This document shows positions 22,442 to 31,008 of a stretch of 41,967 nucleotides of DNA, one piece after another. The first letter of the stretch is position 1, and every line of letters begins with the position of its first letter. The translations under genes were made by a program, and so were the position numbers. The stretch lies in the NCBI GenBank assembly GCA_947598485.1, contig CANQFJ010000014.1, positions 1 through 41,967 on the forward strand, in the 5' to 3' direction. The DNA is from an uncultured Bacilli bacterium (GTDB taxonomy: Bacteria; Bacillota_I; Bacilli_A; RF39; UBA660). The notes beneath the pieces were generated by a model. It saw only the letters and a list, made by a program, of their open reading frames with translations. It did not search any database and was not told the DNA's origin.

Positions 22442-22855
22442 ATGTTAACGGGTGGATATGGTTTTGAAGATGCCTTAACTGGTGGAATTTTGATGCTAGT
22501 GTGGACTATTTTAATTTTTATTTTAGCAATAGCAGGTGGAATATGTTTATATATATTCGTAATTTTACCAAAAAAAGAGATTAAAAATAAATTTTTGAAC
22601 TGGATGAAACAATTTTTAAATTTTGATCAAATGTTATTGGAAGTAATATTAAAAGTAATGTATATAATTTCGGCTTTATTTATAACAGTATGGCCTATTG
22701 CCTTAATTTTTACAAGTGCGGTAGGAATTTTTGCTGCTATGTTAACAATTGTAGTTGGTAATGTAATTTTAAGAGTTTCATATGAGTTCATGTTAATATT
22801 AATAATGACATGGAAGAATACTTCTGAAATTAACAAAAAGTTAAAGGAAAAATAA
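22442..22855 (+). CDS. Small polytopic membrane protein, DUF4282-like
   Basis: The 137-residue protein has three likely membrane segments (about residues 15-45, 68-90 and 92-122) and a charged C-terminus. The segment NVILRVSYEFMLILIMTWKN with the closing TSEINKKLKEK resembles the R-x2-x-E-x4 helix and tail of DUF4282 proteins. That match is by eye and weak. The ribosome binding site GAAAGGAG is strong. Function is unknown. The gene ends in a terminator that overlaps its stop codon, so it is transcribed apart from RNase Y. Confidence 0.65.
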   Translation: MLTGGYGFEDALTGGILMLVWTILIFILAIAGGICLYIFVILPKKEIKNKFLNWMKQFLNFDQMLLEVILKVMYIISALFITVWPIALIFTSAVGIFAAMLTIVVGNVILRVSYEFMLILIMTWKNTSEINKKLKEK

Positions 22856-22874
22856 GAGCTCCGGCTCTTTTTTT
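22854..22874 (+). terminator. Terminator between the small membrane protein gene and RNase Y
   Basis: AAGAGC-TCCG-GCTCTT followed by TTTTTT, overlapping the stop codon. Confidence 0.75.
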
Positions 22875-22891
22875 ATGCTACTTTTTTTGAC

Positions 22892-22920
22892 TTGCTAAAA
22901 AGCATAAAAAACTATATAAT
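22892..22920 (+). promoter_or_regulatory. Promoter of the RNase Y gene
   Basis: TTGCTA (22892-22897), a 17-base spacer and TATAAT (22915-22920). The predicted leader is about 50 bases. Confidence 0.55.
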
Positions 22921-22977
22921 GAAATTATAGGAATTTGTTCTATACAAGTTGCTAGATAACAAGAAAGTGAGGAAAAA

Positions 22978-24531
22978 ATGGACATTTTAAGAAATTCCAT
23001 TTTTACTCTATTTGTTGGATTATTAGTAGGAGCTTTATTAGTATTTGTAATTAATTTGATTATAAATAAAAAACGTATTAATGACGTAAATAAACTAATT
23101 GAAGATGCTAAAAAAGAAGCAGATAAGCAAAAAAGAGACTCTCTATTAGAATTGAAAGAAGAATCTTTTAAGTTAAAGCAACAAACTGATGCTGAAATAA
23201 AAGAAAAAAAAGCTGAACTAAAACAAAGTGAAGATCGTTTATTAGTTCGAGAAAACAACCTTGATAAAAGAGAAGAAATGCTTCAAAAAAGAGACGCATC
23301 ACTTGATGATAAAGAAAAAAGCTTATTAGCAAAATCAGAAAATATCCAAGAAAAAGAGGAAAAGATGGATGCTCTATTGAAAGAAGAAATGGAGCAATTA
23401 GAAAAAATCTCTGGATATAGTAAGGAAAAAGCTCGAGACCTTATTATGAGCCGAGTTGAAAATGATATGAGCAAAGAAATTTCTGAATACATGCGAGAAG
23501 AAATTGCTAAAGCTCAAGTTGAAGCTGGTGAAAAGGCTAAACAGTTAATTGTTAATTCAATGGAGCGCTATGCTGATGAAGTTGTAGGGCTTCAAACAGT
23601 AAGTACTATTGATTTACCTAATGATGATATGAAGGGCCGTTTAATTGGAAGAGAAGGTCGTAATATTAGGACTATTGAATCAATTACAGGAGTGGATTTA
23701 ATAATTGATGATACACCAGAGGCTATTGTTATATCTTCTTTTGATCCTCTTCGAAGAGAGATTGCTAAAATTACTCTTGAAACTTTAATTAAAGATGGCA
23801 GAATTCATCCTGCCAGAATTGAAGAGGTATATGATAAGACTTTAAAGGATATTAATAATAAGATAACTGAACTTGGTAATAAAACTGTTCAAGACTTGGG
23901 TCTTACAAAAGTAGATCCTGAACTTCTTAACTTAATTGGTAAATTAAATTATCGTACAAGTTATGGTCAAAATGCTTTAAAGCATTCTATTGAAGTTGCA
24001 AATTTAGCAGGTCTTATGGCCTCAGAGCTAGGTGAAAATGTAACTCTTGCTAAAAGAGCAGGACTACTTCATGATATAGGTAAAGCTATTGATTTTGAAG
24101 TCGAGGGAAGTCACGTTGAACTTGGTTATGATATTTGTAAAAAATATCATGAAAATCCAATTGTATTAGATGCTATTGAATCTCACCATGGAGCTGTAGA
24201 GCCTAAATCTATCATTGCGGTATTGGTCGCTGTTGCAGATACACTAAGTGCTGCACGCCCGGGCGCTCGTAATGATTCACTTGAAAACTATATTAAGAGA
24301 TTGGAACAACTTGAAGTTATAGGTAATAGTTTCGAAGGCGTTGAAAAAACATATGCTATGCAAGCCGGTAGAGAAGTTAGAGTTATGGTTAAACCTGATG
24401 AAGTTGATGATGCAACAAGTTATAAGATTGCTAGAGATATGAAAGAAAAGATAGAGAAGGAAATGCAATATCCTGGTACAATAAAAATAACGGTTATTAG
24501 AGAAACAAGAGCTCAAGAAGAGGCAAGATAA
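22978..24531 (+). CDS. rny: Ribonuclease Y
   Basis: The 517-residue protein has the full RNase Y layout: an N-terminal membrane helix (LFVGLLVGALLVFVINLII), a long charged coiled coil (about residues 30-190), a KH domain with GRLIGREGRNIRTIE (from residue 220), and an HD domain with His365-Asp366 in LLHDIGKAIDFEVEGSHVEL. RNase Y is a membrane-bound endonuclease that starts mRNA decay in many Bacillota and works with RNase J, whose gene is the convergent neighbour. The start is ATG 22978 after GTGAGGA. Length and motifs are normal. Confidence 0.97.
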   Translation: MDILRNSIFTLFVGLLVGALLVFVINLIINKKRINDVNKLIEDAKKEADKQKRDSLLELKEESFKLKQQTDAEIKEKKAELKQSEDRLLVRENNLDKREEMLQKRDASLDDKEKSLLAKSENIQEKEEKMDALLKEEMEQLEKISGYSKEKARDLIMSRVENDMSKEISEYMREEIAKAQVEAGEKAKQLIVNSMERYADEVVGLQTVSTIDLPNDDMKGRLIGREGRNIRTIESITGVDLIIDDTPEAIVISSFDPLRREIAKITLETLIKDGRIHPARIEEVYDKTLKDINNKITELGNKTVQDLGLTKVDPELLNLIGKLNYRTSYGQNALKHSIEVANLAGLMASELGENVTLAKRAGLLHDIGKAIDFEVEGSHVELGYDICKKYHENPIVLDAIESHHGAVEPKSIIAVLVAVADTLSAARPGARNDSLENYIKRLEQLEVIGNSFEGVEKTYAMQAGREVRVMVKPDEVDDATSYKIARDMKEKIEKEMQYPGTIKITVIRETRAQEEAR

Positions 24532-24545
24532 TTGCTTCTTTTTTT
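24518..24545 (+). terminator. Terminator overlapping the end of the RNase Y gene
   Basis: AAGAGGCAA (24518-24526) pairs with TTGCTTCTT (24532-24540) with one G-U pair; the stop codon lies in the loop and TTTTT follows. Confidence 0.8.
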
Positions 24546-24550
24546 GGGAA

Positions 24551-24575
24551 AAATAAAAAGGCTTTAAAAGCCTTT
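24551..24575 (-). terminator. Terminator of the RNase J gene
   Basis: On the minus strand AAAGGC and GCCTTT (24557-24575) form a hairpin followed by a T-rich tract; it overlaps the RNase J stop codon. Confidence 0.7.
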
Positions 24576-26250
24576 AACTTGGAGTATTAACTTCCATTAT
24601 AACGGGTAAAATAATAGGTCTTCTACCTGTTATCTCGTTAATATATGGAAGAAGTTCAAAGATAATTTGATTTTTTAAATCAGTATAACTATATATAGAT
24701 TTTGTTAAATAGTCATTAACAATACTTGTTATTTTGTTTTCAATACGATTCATGAGTTCTTGATTTTCATTTACCATGACAAAGCCACGTGCAGTTACAT
24801 TGGGCCTTGTTAATAATTTTCTGGTTAGAGTATTAATATTTAAGATGGTAATTAAAATACCATCATGACTCATAAGCTTACGATCTTTAATAACAACTGA
24901 ACCTACATCGCCAATACGTGAGCCATCAACATATATGTCTCCTGCTTGTACAGTACCATCTTTATATACTTTACCATCCTTTAACTTGATGACATCACCA
25001 TTTTCGGCAATGATAATGTTATTCTCATCTACGCCACAGCTAACGGCAATCTCTCCATGTTTTTTAAGCATTCGATATTCACCATGCATTGGCATAAAAT
25101 ATTCAGGTTTTATAATTCTAAGCATCCATTTTAACTCTTCTTCTTTAGCATGACCTGATGTATGAATATCACTAAACTCTGTATTAGTAAATACTCTAAC
25201 TCCTTTTAAATAAAGCTTATTAATAATCTTATTAATACTATCAGCATTGCCGGGAATAGCACTTGAAGAGAAAATGACTAAATCATCATTTAATAAAGAT
25301 ATTTGCTTATGAACTCCATTAGCGATACGGGATAGAGCTGCTAAAGGTTCTCCTTGAGTACCTGTACATAAAATACATACTTCATTTCTTTTTAAATTTT
25401 TAGCTTGATAAGCATCAATAAATTGGCTTTTATCACTAAGTAAATTATTATTTAAAGCAAGTTCTATAGCATTTTCCATACTTCTACCAAAAACTACTAT
25501 TTTACGATTGTATTGCTTACATGTTTCTACTATATGTTTGATTCTAAAGATGTTGGAAGCAAATGTTGCAATAATAACTCTACCATGATGCCTTGAAATT
25601 ATATCGTTTAAAGTGCCATCAACAGAGCTTTCACTTTTGGAGAAGCCTTCGGACATAGCATTTGTAGAATCACTTAGTAAAAGTTTAATTCCTTCACTTC
25701 CAAGTTTAGCCATCTTATGAATATCTGCCATTGGACCAATCGGAGTTAAATCAAACTTAAAATCACCAGTTTCAAATATAACCCCATTTGGAGTATGAAT
25801 AGCGATTGCAAAACTATCGGGTATAGAGTGGGTAGTATTAACAAATTCAATTTCAAAATATTTAAATTTTATAACTAAATCTTTATTAATAATTTCTATT
25901 TTATCGTAAGCAATATTTCTTTCCGCGAGCTTTTTATTAATTAAATCTGCGGCGATTTTTGGCGCATATATAACGGGTATATTAACTGATTGAAGCAAGA
26001 AAGGAATGCCTCCGATATGATCTTCATGACCATGAGTTATTATTAAAGCTTTAATCTTACTTTCGTTATTTTTTAAATAAGAAACATCTTGAATAACGTA
26101 ATCTATTCCTAAAAGATCATCTTCGGGGAATAAAACACCTGCATCAATTATAATAATTTCGTCATTATGAGTGACGACATACATATTTTTTCCTACTTCG
26201 CCAAGGCCACCTAAAGCAATGACCGACGTTTCGCCTAAATCATTTTTCAT
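24574..26250 (-). CDS. rnj: Ribonuclease J
   Basis: The 558-residue protein is a beta-lactamase-fold RNase: HGHEDH at residues 73-78 binds the zinc ions, followed by FETGDFKFDLTPIG, the beta-CASP region with TGTQGEPLAALSRIA, and SGHAKEEELKWML with the next zinc ligand PMHGEYRML. The C-terminal domain (from about residue 450) is present, so the length is normal. RNase J degrades RNA 5' to 3' and also cuts internally. J1 and J2 cannot be told apart here. The start is ATG 26250 after GAAGGAAA, with its own promoter at 26290. It converges on RNase Y. Confidence 0.96.
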   Translation of the reverse strand: MKNDLGETSVIALGGLGEVGKNMYVVTHNDEIIIIDAGVLFPEDDLLGIDYVIQDVSYLKNNESKIKALIITHGHEDHIGGIPFLLQSVNIPVIYAPKIAADLINKKLAERNIAYDKIEIINKDLVIKFKYFEIEFVNTTHSIPDSFAIAIHTPNGVIFETGDFKFDLTPIGPMADIHKMAKLGSEGIKLLLSDSTNAMSEGFSKSESSVDGTLNDIISRHHGRVIIATFASNIFRIKHIVETCKQYNRKIVVFGRSMENAIELALNNNLLSDKSQFIDAYQAKNLKRNEVCILCTGTQGEPLAALSRIANGVHKQISLLNDDLVIFSSSAIPGNADSINKIINKLYLKGVRVFTNTEFSDIHTSGHAKEEELKWMLRIIKPEYFMPMHGEYRMLKKHGEIAVSCGVDENNIIIAENGDVIKLKDGKVYKDGTVQAGDIYVDGSRIGDVGSVVIKDRKLMSHDGILITILNINTLTRKLLTRPNVTARGFVMVNENQELMNRIENKITSIVNDYLTKSIYSYTDLKNQIIFELLPYINEITGRRPIILPVIMEVNTPS

Positions 26251-26289
26251 AATTTCCTTCTTTCATAAAAAGATTTCAAATATGAATAA

Positions 26290-26298
26290 ATTATAACA
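26290..26298 (-). promoter_or_regulatory. Extended -10 promoter of the RNase J gene
   Basis: TGTTATAAT on the minus strand, about 40 bases before ATG 26250 and directly after the cyclo-ligase gene's stop codon. Confidence 0.6.
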
Positions 26299-26301
26299 TA
26301 T

Positions 26302-26883
26302 TCAATTATGTTTGTCTACTGATGTATTTGGGGTATACATAGCTTTTTCTGTAAGTATTAAATCCATTTTTTGATCATATGCACTAGTTTTGATACTCTT
26401 TTTTATTTGCATATCATAGGAAAGGCCAATTTTATATTTAGGATGATATTTAGCTATAAAACGATCATAATAGCCTTTTCCATAACCTAGACGATTGCCA
26501 TTTTCATCAAAAACTGTACCGGGAATAATCATTAAAGCTTTTTTAATTATGGTATTATCTAGTAAATTTTTCGAAGGCTCTAGTATCCCTTGGTAGCCAG
26601 GTTGTAATTCATTAATATTTTTAATTATATAAAAATTCATTTGAGTATCATCCATTACTTTGGGAAGAGCTACTATTTTTTTCTTTAAAAGAGCATCTTT
26701 AATAATCCTCAAGGTTTCAACTTCGCTTTTTATATTGGCATAGCATAAAATAATATCACTATCTTGATATATTTTTAGATTTCTTAGCTTATTAAAGATA
26801 ATTAAACTATATTTATGTCTTATATCATTTGTTAGTTTATCTCTTTGCTTTAATACCATTTTTCTAAGTTCACTATTGTTCAT
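26302..26883 (-). CDS. 5-formyltetrahydrofolate cyclo-ligase
   Basis: The 193-residue protein has the family hallmarks: the N-terminal RKMVLKQRDKL, the ALPKVMDD and MNFYIIKNINELQPGYQGILEP strands, PGTVFDENGNRLGYGKGYYD (the ATP/folate loop), and a conserved C-terminus with KIGLSYDMQI. It converts 5-formyl-THF to 5,10-methenyl-THF using ATP. Length is normal. It has its own extended -10 promoter (26903-26911) and may also read into RNase J, which starts 51 bases downstream of its stop. Confidence 0.93.
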   Translation of the reverse strand: MNNSELRKMVLKQRDKLTNDIRHKYSLIIFNKLRNLKIYQDSDIILCYANIKSEVETLRIIKDALLKKKIVALPKVMDDTQMNFYIIKNINELQPGYQGILEPSKNLLDNTIIKKALMIIPGTVFDENGNRLGYGKGYYDRFIAKYHPKYKIGLSYDMQIKKSIKTSAYDQKMDLILTEKAMYTPNTSVDKHN

Positions 26884-26902
26884 AATATCCCATCTTTTTG
26901 TA

Positions 26903-26911
26903 ATTATATCA
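26903..26911 (-). promoter_or_regulatory. Extended -10 promoter of the cyclo-ligase gene
   Basis: TGATATAAT on the minus strand, 20 bases before ATG 26883, divergent from the 26974 gene. Confidence 0.5.
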
Positions 26912-26973
26912 TTTTTGATTGTACATAATTAATTTTTAATATAAAATATTATTTTAAGAAAAAGGAGAAAGCT

Positions 26974-27993
26974 ATGTTATATTATAAATTCTTGGCAAAC
27001 AAACTATATTCCTTATCCTCTAGGATTCTTGAGTGCTATAAAAAAATTAGTGAGCTTGAGAAAACTGGAGCTTTTGATAAAATCCCTGAGACTATTAAAG
27101 TGACGGAAGCAATTATTGGTGAAGAAAACCAAATTTATGATGAACTTAGAGAAAATATGCGCCTTCTTGCAAGTTTAGATGCGTTTATTCATCAAAGTAA
27201 AGAAATTTATTTCCCAGATGAATTAGAATTTATCAAAAGACAAGATGAAAGTGATTTAATTATGATCAGAATAGCAAGAAGAATTAATGATATTCTTTTA
27301 ACCAATCCCTTTACAGAAGAAGAGTTTCAAGGTATTAGAGAGCTTGCTTCATCTGATGATTCTGAGAATGAAGAATTTCAAAATTTAGAAAATGTTGATG
27401 GCCAAATAATACAAGAACGCTTTTCGAAAGAAGCTGATCTTGCTATGGCTGTAGAGAAAGATATTGTTACAACCATTTTAGTTATGCTTGGCAAATACAT
27501 TGAAGATGAAAACTATGCTGATATTAGCAATATTTTAATAAAATTAAAAGCTTACTTAGCTTTGATATATCCTAGTGTAGAGAAAACTTTATTGGAGGAT
27601 AATTTTAAAATCCCAAGTTCTTTATTTTGGACTTCTTATCTTACGGGTAATCATCAAGCAACGGGTGTCAGTACTGTTAAAAATTTAATCATAGATAATG
27701 TAATAAGTGTAATTGTTAATCAAATAGAGGCTTATTATAGTGCTATAGATGAAACAGATGCTGAAATTAAGCGAGTTGAAATTGCTTTTACGGAAATTGT
27801 TCTACGTTCCTGTATGATATTTTTTACTGATTCAGAAATTACGGAAATTAAAAAATCTTTAAGTGAAAGTTTAGATGAACTTGCCATTGAACCAGATATC
27901 AATGATTCGTTAAATAGAGTATTTAAAAATCGCAATGTTGATTCAACTCTTCCATTTATCTTAAGCTTAGATCCTAAGTTTTTTGAAAATTAA
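26974..27993 (+). CDS. Helical cytoplasmic protein of unknown function
   Basis: The start follows AAAAAGGAG. The 339-residue protein is almost entirely helical, acidic, and lacks a signal or membrane helix. Recognisable stretches are LANKLYSLSSRILECYKKIS at the N-terminus, a Ser/Asp/Glu-rich break near residues 127-145, and LPFILSLDPKFFEN at the end. No catalytic motif stands out and I do not recognise the family. It is transcribed alone and ends before the shared terminator at 28045. Confidence 0.75.
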   Translation: MLYYKFLANKLYSLSSRILECYKKISELEKTGAFDKIPETIKVTEAIIGEENQIYDELRENMRLLASLDAFIHQSKEIYFPDELEFIKRQDESDLIMIRIARRINDILLTNPFTEEEFQGIRELASSDDSENEEFQNLENVDGQIIQERFSKEADLAMAVEKDIVTTILVMLGKYIEDENYADISNILIKLKAYLALIYPSVEKTLLEDNFKIPSSLFWTSYLTGNHQATGVSTVKNLIIDNVISVIVNQIEAYYSAIDETDAEIKRVEIAFTEIVLRSCMIFFTDSEITEIKKSLSESLDELAIEPDINDSLNRVFKNRNVDSTLPFILSLDPKFFEN

Positions 27994-28044
27994 TTTTTGC
28001 CTTATGGACTTTTCTAACATAATCATCAAAGTTTCCAATATATT

Positions 28045-28082
28045 AAAACTCGAACTAATCTGGAGAAAAGTTCGAGTTTTTT
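28045..28082. terminator. Bidirectional terminator between the unknown gene and tRNA-Met
   Basis: AAAACTCGAACT (28045-28056) and AGTTCGAGTTTT (28069-28080) form a perfect 12-bp stem with a 12-nt loop. Both strands have a T run at the end. It serves the plus-strand gene and the minus-strand tRNA. Confidence 0.8.
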
Positions 28083-28089
28083 AACTATT

Positions 28090-28166
28090 TGGTAGCGACG
28101 GGGAGATTCGAACTCTCGACCTGCCGGGTATGAACCGGATGCTCTAGCCAGCTGAGCTACATCGCC
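28090..28166 (-). tRNA. tRNA-Met (CAT), elongator type
   Basis: The minus strand reads GGCGATGTAGCTCAGCTGG, anticodon loop TTCATAC, T-arm loop TTCGAAT and ends CGTCGCTACCA with CCA encoded. All four stems fold; the acceptor begins with a G-U pair. The sequence is close to the Bacillus elongator tRNA-Met. The length is 77. Confidence 0.95.
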
Positions 28167-28297
28167 ATCACAAGTACAATAATATCAAAAAAAAGGCTTT
28201 TATGCAAGTATTATCAAGCTTTATAGTCATTTGCGCTTTTTTTATGATTAAGTTTATAGTATAATAATTATTGGTAGAAGATAAATAGGTGTTGACT

Positions 28298-29209
28298 ATG
28301 GGAAAAAGAAAAAAGAATCAAAGTATAACATGGAATCCGTTGCAAACTATCACTATTGGTAAGGTAAAAGATAATAAGTATGGTTGGATTGGAACTATAG
28401 CTCTATTTGCCCTTTTTATTGCCGTGATTTTTTATTTACCCAATTTGATGGACACTTATAGTAATTTTATGGAAAATAGAACGCCAAATTCTGTTAATAA
28501 TACTACTAACAATAGTGAAATACCTAAGGAAAGAGTAGTCGAAAAGTATACTTTTCAAGAAAAAAATTCTTTTGAATTTCCATCTTTTACAGTTACAAGC
28601 ATTAAAATATTTAGCGATGAACTTAGCTATAAGGTTAACAATATTTCAGATTCAGATGTAAATTTGTCAGATTTAAATTATTTCTTTGAATTATATGATG
28701 AATCTGGTGAGGTTATTCAAACTATTTATGTAACGGGAATAATTTCCAAAGATGCAAGTGAAACTTACAAACAAAAAGTAAATAATCCTTCCGCAGTTTC
28801 TAAATATTCACTTTCAATTATTGATGAGGCATACTTTACTGAATACCATTTTGAGTCAGATGTACTCACAAATCAAATTAATTTATCATGTACTAATGAT
28901 ATTCAAGAATTAGATTATACGTTTGAAGATGAAAAGTTAAAACAAATAGTAGATGTTGTAAAATACAGCCAAGAAAAAGAAGACTATGCTGAGAAATTGA
29001 CTTATTATGAAGGATTACGTGATAAATATGCAGACAAAAGTGGCTTACAAGTTTCTTGCGACATTATAGATAATGGATTAAATTACTCTGCTATCATAGA
29101 TTATAAAAACATGAGCAGAAAATTGGAAGAAACCATATATTTTGAGGCAAATACTAGCCCTAAAGCAGTTAGATTTAAAATGGAAGCTATGGGATATTCT
29201 TGCTCATGA
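28298..29209 (+). CDS. Membrane-anchored protein of unknown function upstream of scpAB
   Basis: The start is ATG 28298, six bases after AGGTG; the GTG and TTG just before it overlap that site. The 303-residue protein has a basic cytoplasmic N-terminus with ITWNPLQTITIGKVKDNKYG, one membrane helix (about residues 31-52), an Asn/Thr-rich linker, and an external domain of about 220 residues. The domain starts with beta strands (FEFPSFTVTSIKIFSDELSY) that resemble small Ig-like or FxLYD folds, then helices, and has three Cys. I do not recognise the family. It ends in TGA, directly followed by the scpA ribosome binding site. Confidence 0.75.
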   Translation: MGKRKKNQSITWNPLQTITIGKVKDNKYGWIGTIALFALFIAVIFYLPNLMDTYSNFMENRTPNSVNNTTNNSEIPKERVVEKYTFQEKNSFEFPSFTVTSIKIFSDELSYKVNNISDSDVNLSDLNYFFELYDESGEVIQTIYVTGIISKDASETYKQKVNNPSAVSKYSLSIIDEAYFTEYHFESDVLTNQINLSCTNDIQELDYTFEDEKLKQIVDVVKYSQEKEDYAEKLTYYEGLRDKYADKSGLQVSCDIIDNGLNYSAIIDYKNMSRKLEETIYFEANTSPKAVRFKMEAMGYSCS

Positions 29210-29216
29210 GGAGAAA

Positions 29217-29936
29217 ATGAACTTAAACATTAATGATTTCAGTGGACCATTTGATTTACTATTACATATGGTAAAAAAACATCAAATGGATATATACGAA
29301 ATAGATATTAAAATAATTATTGATGAATATATTGAATTTATAAATTCGCTTGATCGTCAGGATTTAGATAGTAAAAGCGAATATTTAACTATGGCATCAG
29401 AACTTGTTCATTTAAAAAGCAAAATGCTTTTAGGCTTTGATGACGAAGAAGATGACGCAAGTGGATATGAAATAAATTCTGAAGAAGATTTGCGTAACCG
29501 GATTATTGAATTTGAAAAATATCAAAATATTAGTAATGATTTTCGCTTATTAGAGTCAAATAGGCAAGAGTATTACACGAAAATTCCTGAAAGTCTTCGT
29601 GAATATTGTGATGAAAACCAAAAGCTAAGTGGTAGTATTGATATTGAAGACTTAATCGAAGCTTTTAAAAATCTTCAAGAAAGATTAGAATATAAAACCC
29701 CTAAAAATACGAAGATAACTAAAAGAGAATTAAGCATTAAAGATAAAACAAATTATATTAAAAATATATTAAAAGAAAAAAGTAAGGTTGAATTTACAGA
29801 ACTTTTTGAAAGTGCTACAAAAGATGAATTAGTAATAACTTTATTATCCATATTAGAAATGTGCAAAAAAAGTGAAGTTTTCTTGTCGCAAAGCAAAAAT
29901 TTTAGTACAATATTTGTCGAGGTAAGAAATGAATAA
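29217..29936 (+). CDS. scpA: Segregation and condensation protein A
   Basis: The start is ATG 29217 after GAGGAG (MNLNINDFSGPFDLLLHM); the longer frame overlaps the previous gene. The 239-residue kleisin has the conserved N-terminus FSGPFDLLLHMVKKHQMDIY, the helix EYIEFINSLDRQDLDSKSEY with LTMASELVHLKSKMLL, and a winged-helix C-terminus. ScpA bridges the SMC heads in the SMC-ScpAB complex that organises chromosome origins. It overlaps scpB by 8 bases, so the two are translated together. Confidence 0.96.
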   Translation: MNLNINDFSGPFDLLLHMVKKHQMDIYEIDIKIIIDEYIEFINSLDRQDLDSKSEYLTMASELVHLKSKMLLGFDDEEDDASGYEINSEEDLRNRIIEFEKYQNISNDFRLLESNRQEYYTKIPESLREYCDENQKLSGSIDIEDLIEAFKNLQERLEYKTPKNTKITKRELSIKDKTNYIKNILKEKSKVEFTELFESATKDELVITLLSILEMCKKSEVFLSQSKNFSTIFVEVRNE

Positions 29937-30480
29937 GCAAGCTATCTTAGAGGGCATATTATTTATAAAAGGTGATGAAGGTATTACTTTAAAAGGTATT
30001 ACTGATCTTTTAGATGTAACCGAAAAAGAAGCTCAAGATTTATTAAATAAGCTACAAAAAGAGTATGAAAAAGAAGAAAGGGGACTACGCATTAGCTTTT
30101 TAGCGGATACTTTTAAACTTACTACTAAGAAGGAGCACAATGAATATTATAAAAAATTGGTTAGTTCAGAAACTAATAATACTTTATCCGAAGCTGCACT
30201 AGAAACCCTAGCAATTATTGCTTATAATGAACCTATTACAAGAGTTAAAATAGATGAAATAAGAGGTATATCATCATCCTTTATGTTAAAAAAGTTAGTT
30301 GCTAAAGATCTAGTTAAACCATGTGGCAAAAGCGATTTACCAGGCCATCCAACTTTATATAAAACTACTGATGAATTTTTGGACTATTTTGGCTTAGCAA
30401 CAATAGATGATTTACCGAAAATGGAAGAAAAGAAAAATGATGAAGAAATAGACCTATATAAAAGTAAGTATCACGAATAA
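29929..30480 (+). CDS. scpB: Segregation and condensation protein B
   Basis: The 183-residue protein has two winged-helix domains: AILEGILFIKGDEGITLKGI at the start and LSEAALETLAIIAYNEPITR with VKIDEIRGISSSFMLKKLVA in the second, the most conserved part of ScpB. It ends with LYKTTDEFLDYFGLATIDDL and a short charged tail. ScpB dimers bind the ScpA linker in the SMC complex. The start has GAGGTAAG inside the end of scpA. No terminator is seen before tRNA-Leu. Confidence 0.96.
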   Translation: MNKQAILEGILFIKGDEGITLKGITDLLDVTEKEAQDLLNKLQKEYEKEERGLRISFLADTFKLTTKKEHNEYYKKLVSSETNNTLSEAALETLAIIAYNEPITRVKIDEIRGISSSFMLKKLVAKDLVKPCGKSDLPGHPTLYKTTDEFLDYFGLATIDDLPKMEEKKNDEEIDLYKSKYHE

Positions 30481-30514
30481 TTGTAAAAAAGATTAAACAC
30501 ATTATTATAATACA

Positions 30515-30523
30515 TGTTATAAT
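30515..30523 (+). promoter_or_regulatory. Extended -10 promoter of tRNA-Leu
   Basis: TGTTATAAT, eight bases before the mature tRNA 5' end, so the precursor leader would be only a few bases. Confidence 0.55.
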
Positions 30524-30531
30524 AATGATAT

Positions 30532-30618
30532 GCCTGTATGGCGGAATTGGTAGACGCGCTGGACTCAAAATCCAGTGGTAGCAATATCGTGTCAGTTCGA
30601 GTCTGACTACAGGCACCA
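30532..30618 (+). tRNA. tRNA-Leu (CAA)
   Basis: A class II tRNA of 87 bases: acceptor GCCTGTA/TACAGGC, D-arm with GGAATTGGTAGAC, anticodon loop CTCAAAA (anticodon CAA), long variable arm, T-arm CAGTTCGAGTCTG, and encoded CCA. It sits at the left edge of an accessory patch. Confidence 0.96.
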
Positions 30619-30628
30619 TCGTAATATC

Positions 30629-30656
30629 AAACTCGGGCTTTCATAGTTCGAGTTTT
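30629..30656 (+). terminator. Hairpin after tRNA-Leu, likely terminator
   Basis: AAACTCGGGCT (30629-30639) pairs with AGTTCGAGTTT (30645-30655) around a 5-nt loop, followed by one more T and then A. The stem resembles the terminator beside tRNA-Met (28045-28080). The T run is short. Confidence 0.55.
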
Positions 30657-30669
30657 AAAATATTTAAAT

Positions 30670-30881
30670 TTAACATTAAAATTTGCGGAAAAAGAAAATA
30701 CCAATAAAGAAAAATCTTCTTTAATTGCGTTATTACACGATGTAGATGATTATAAATTATTTGGCATTGAAAATGCAGAAAACCTTACAGACATCAAATA
30801 ATTGTAGATTTTTTATATCATTTATTTGATGAAGAAAATGCTCCAGAATGGAAAAAATACTTAGACAATTATTTAAAATAA
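30670..30881 (+). pseudogene. HD-domain hydrolase remnant
   Basis: One frame encodes SSLIALLHDVDDYKLFGIEN followed by AENLTDIK and a stop at 30799-30801. This is the HD motif of a COG1418-type hydrolase. The next frame continues with IVDFLYHLFDEENAPEWKKY and ends at 30881, which looks like the C-terminus of the same family. The start is missing and the middle appears deleted or frameshifted. The gene was probably broken when the neighbouring accessory genes arrived beside tRNA-Leu. Confidence 0.65.
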
Positions 30882-30961
30882 CAGAATTGTTGTGCTTCTT
30901 TTATTAGGGATTCAAAAATTTTTCATAAGATGTTATTTTTTTCATATAATAATATAAACGC

Positions 30962-30990
30962 TTGACGTACGCAAAAGAGTACGTTATAAT
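30962..30990 (+). promoter_or_regulatory. Toxin-antitoxin promoter with operator in the spacer
   Basis: TTGACG (30962-30967), a 17-base spacer and TATAAT (30985-30990). ACGTAC (30965-30970) and GTACGT (30979-30984) form an inverted repeat that fills the spacer. YefM-type antitoxins repress their own promoters at palindromes with GTAC cores, so this is the likely autoregulatory site. Confidence 0.72.
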
Positions 30991-31008
30991 TAAATTGAGG
31001 TGAGAACT

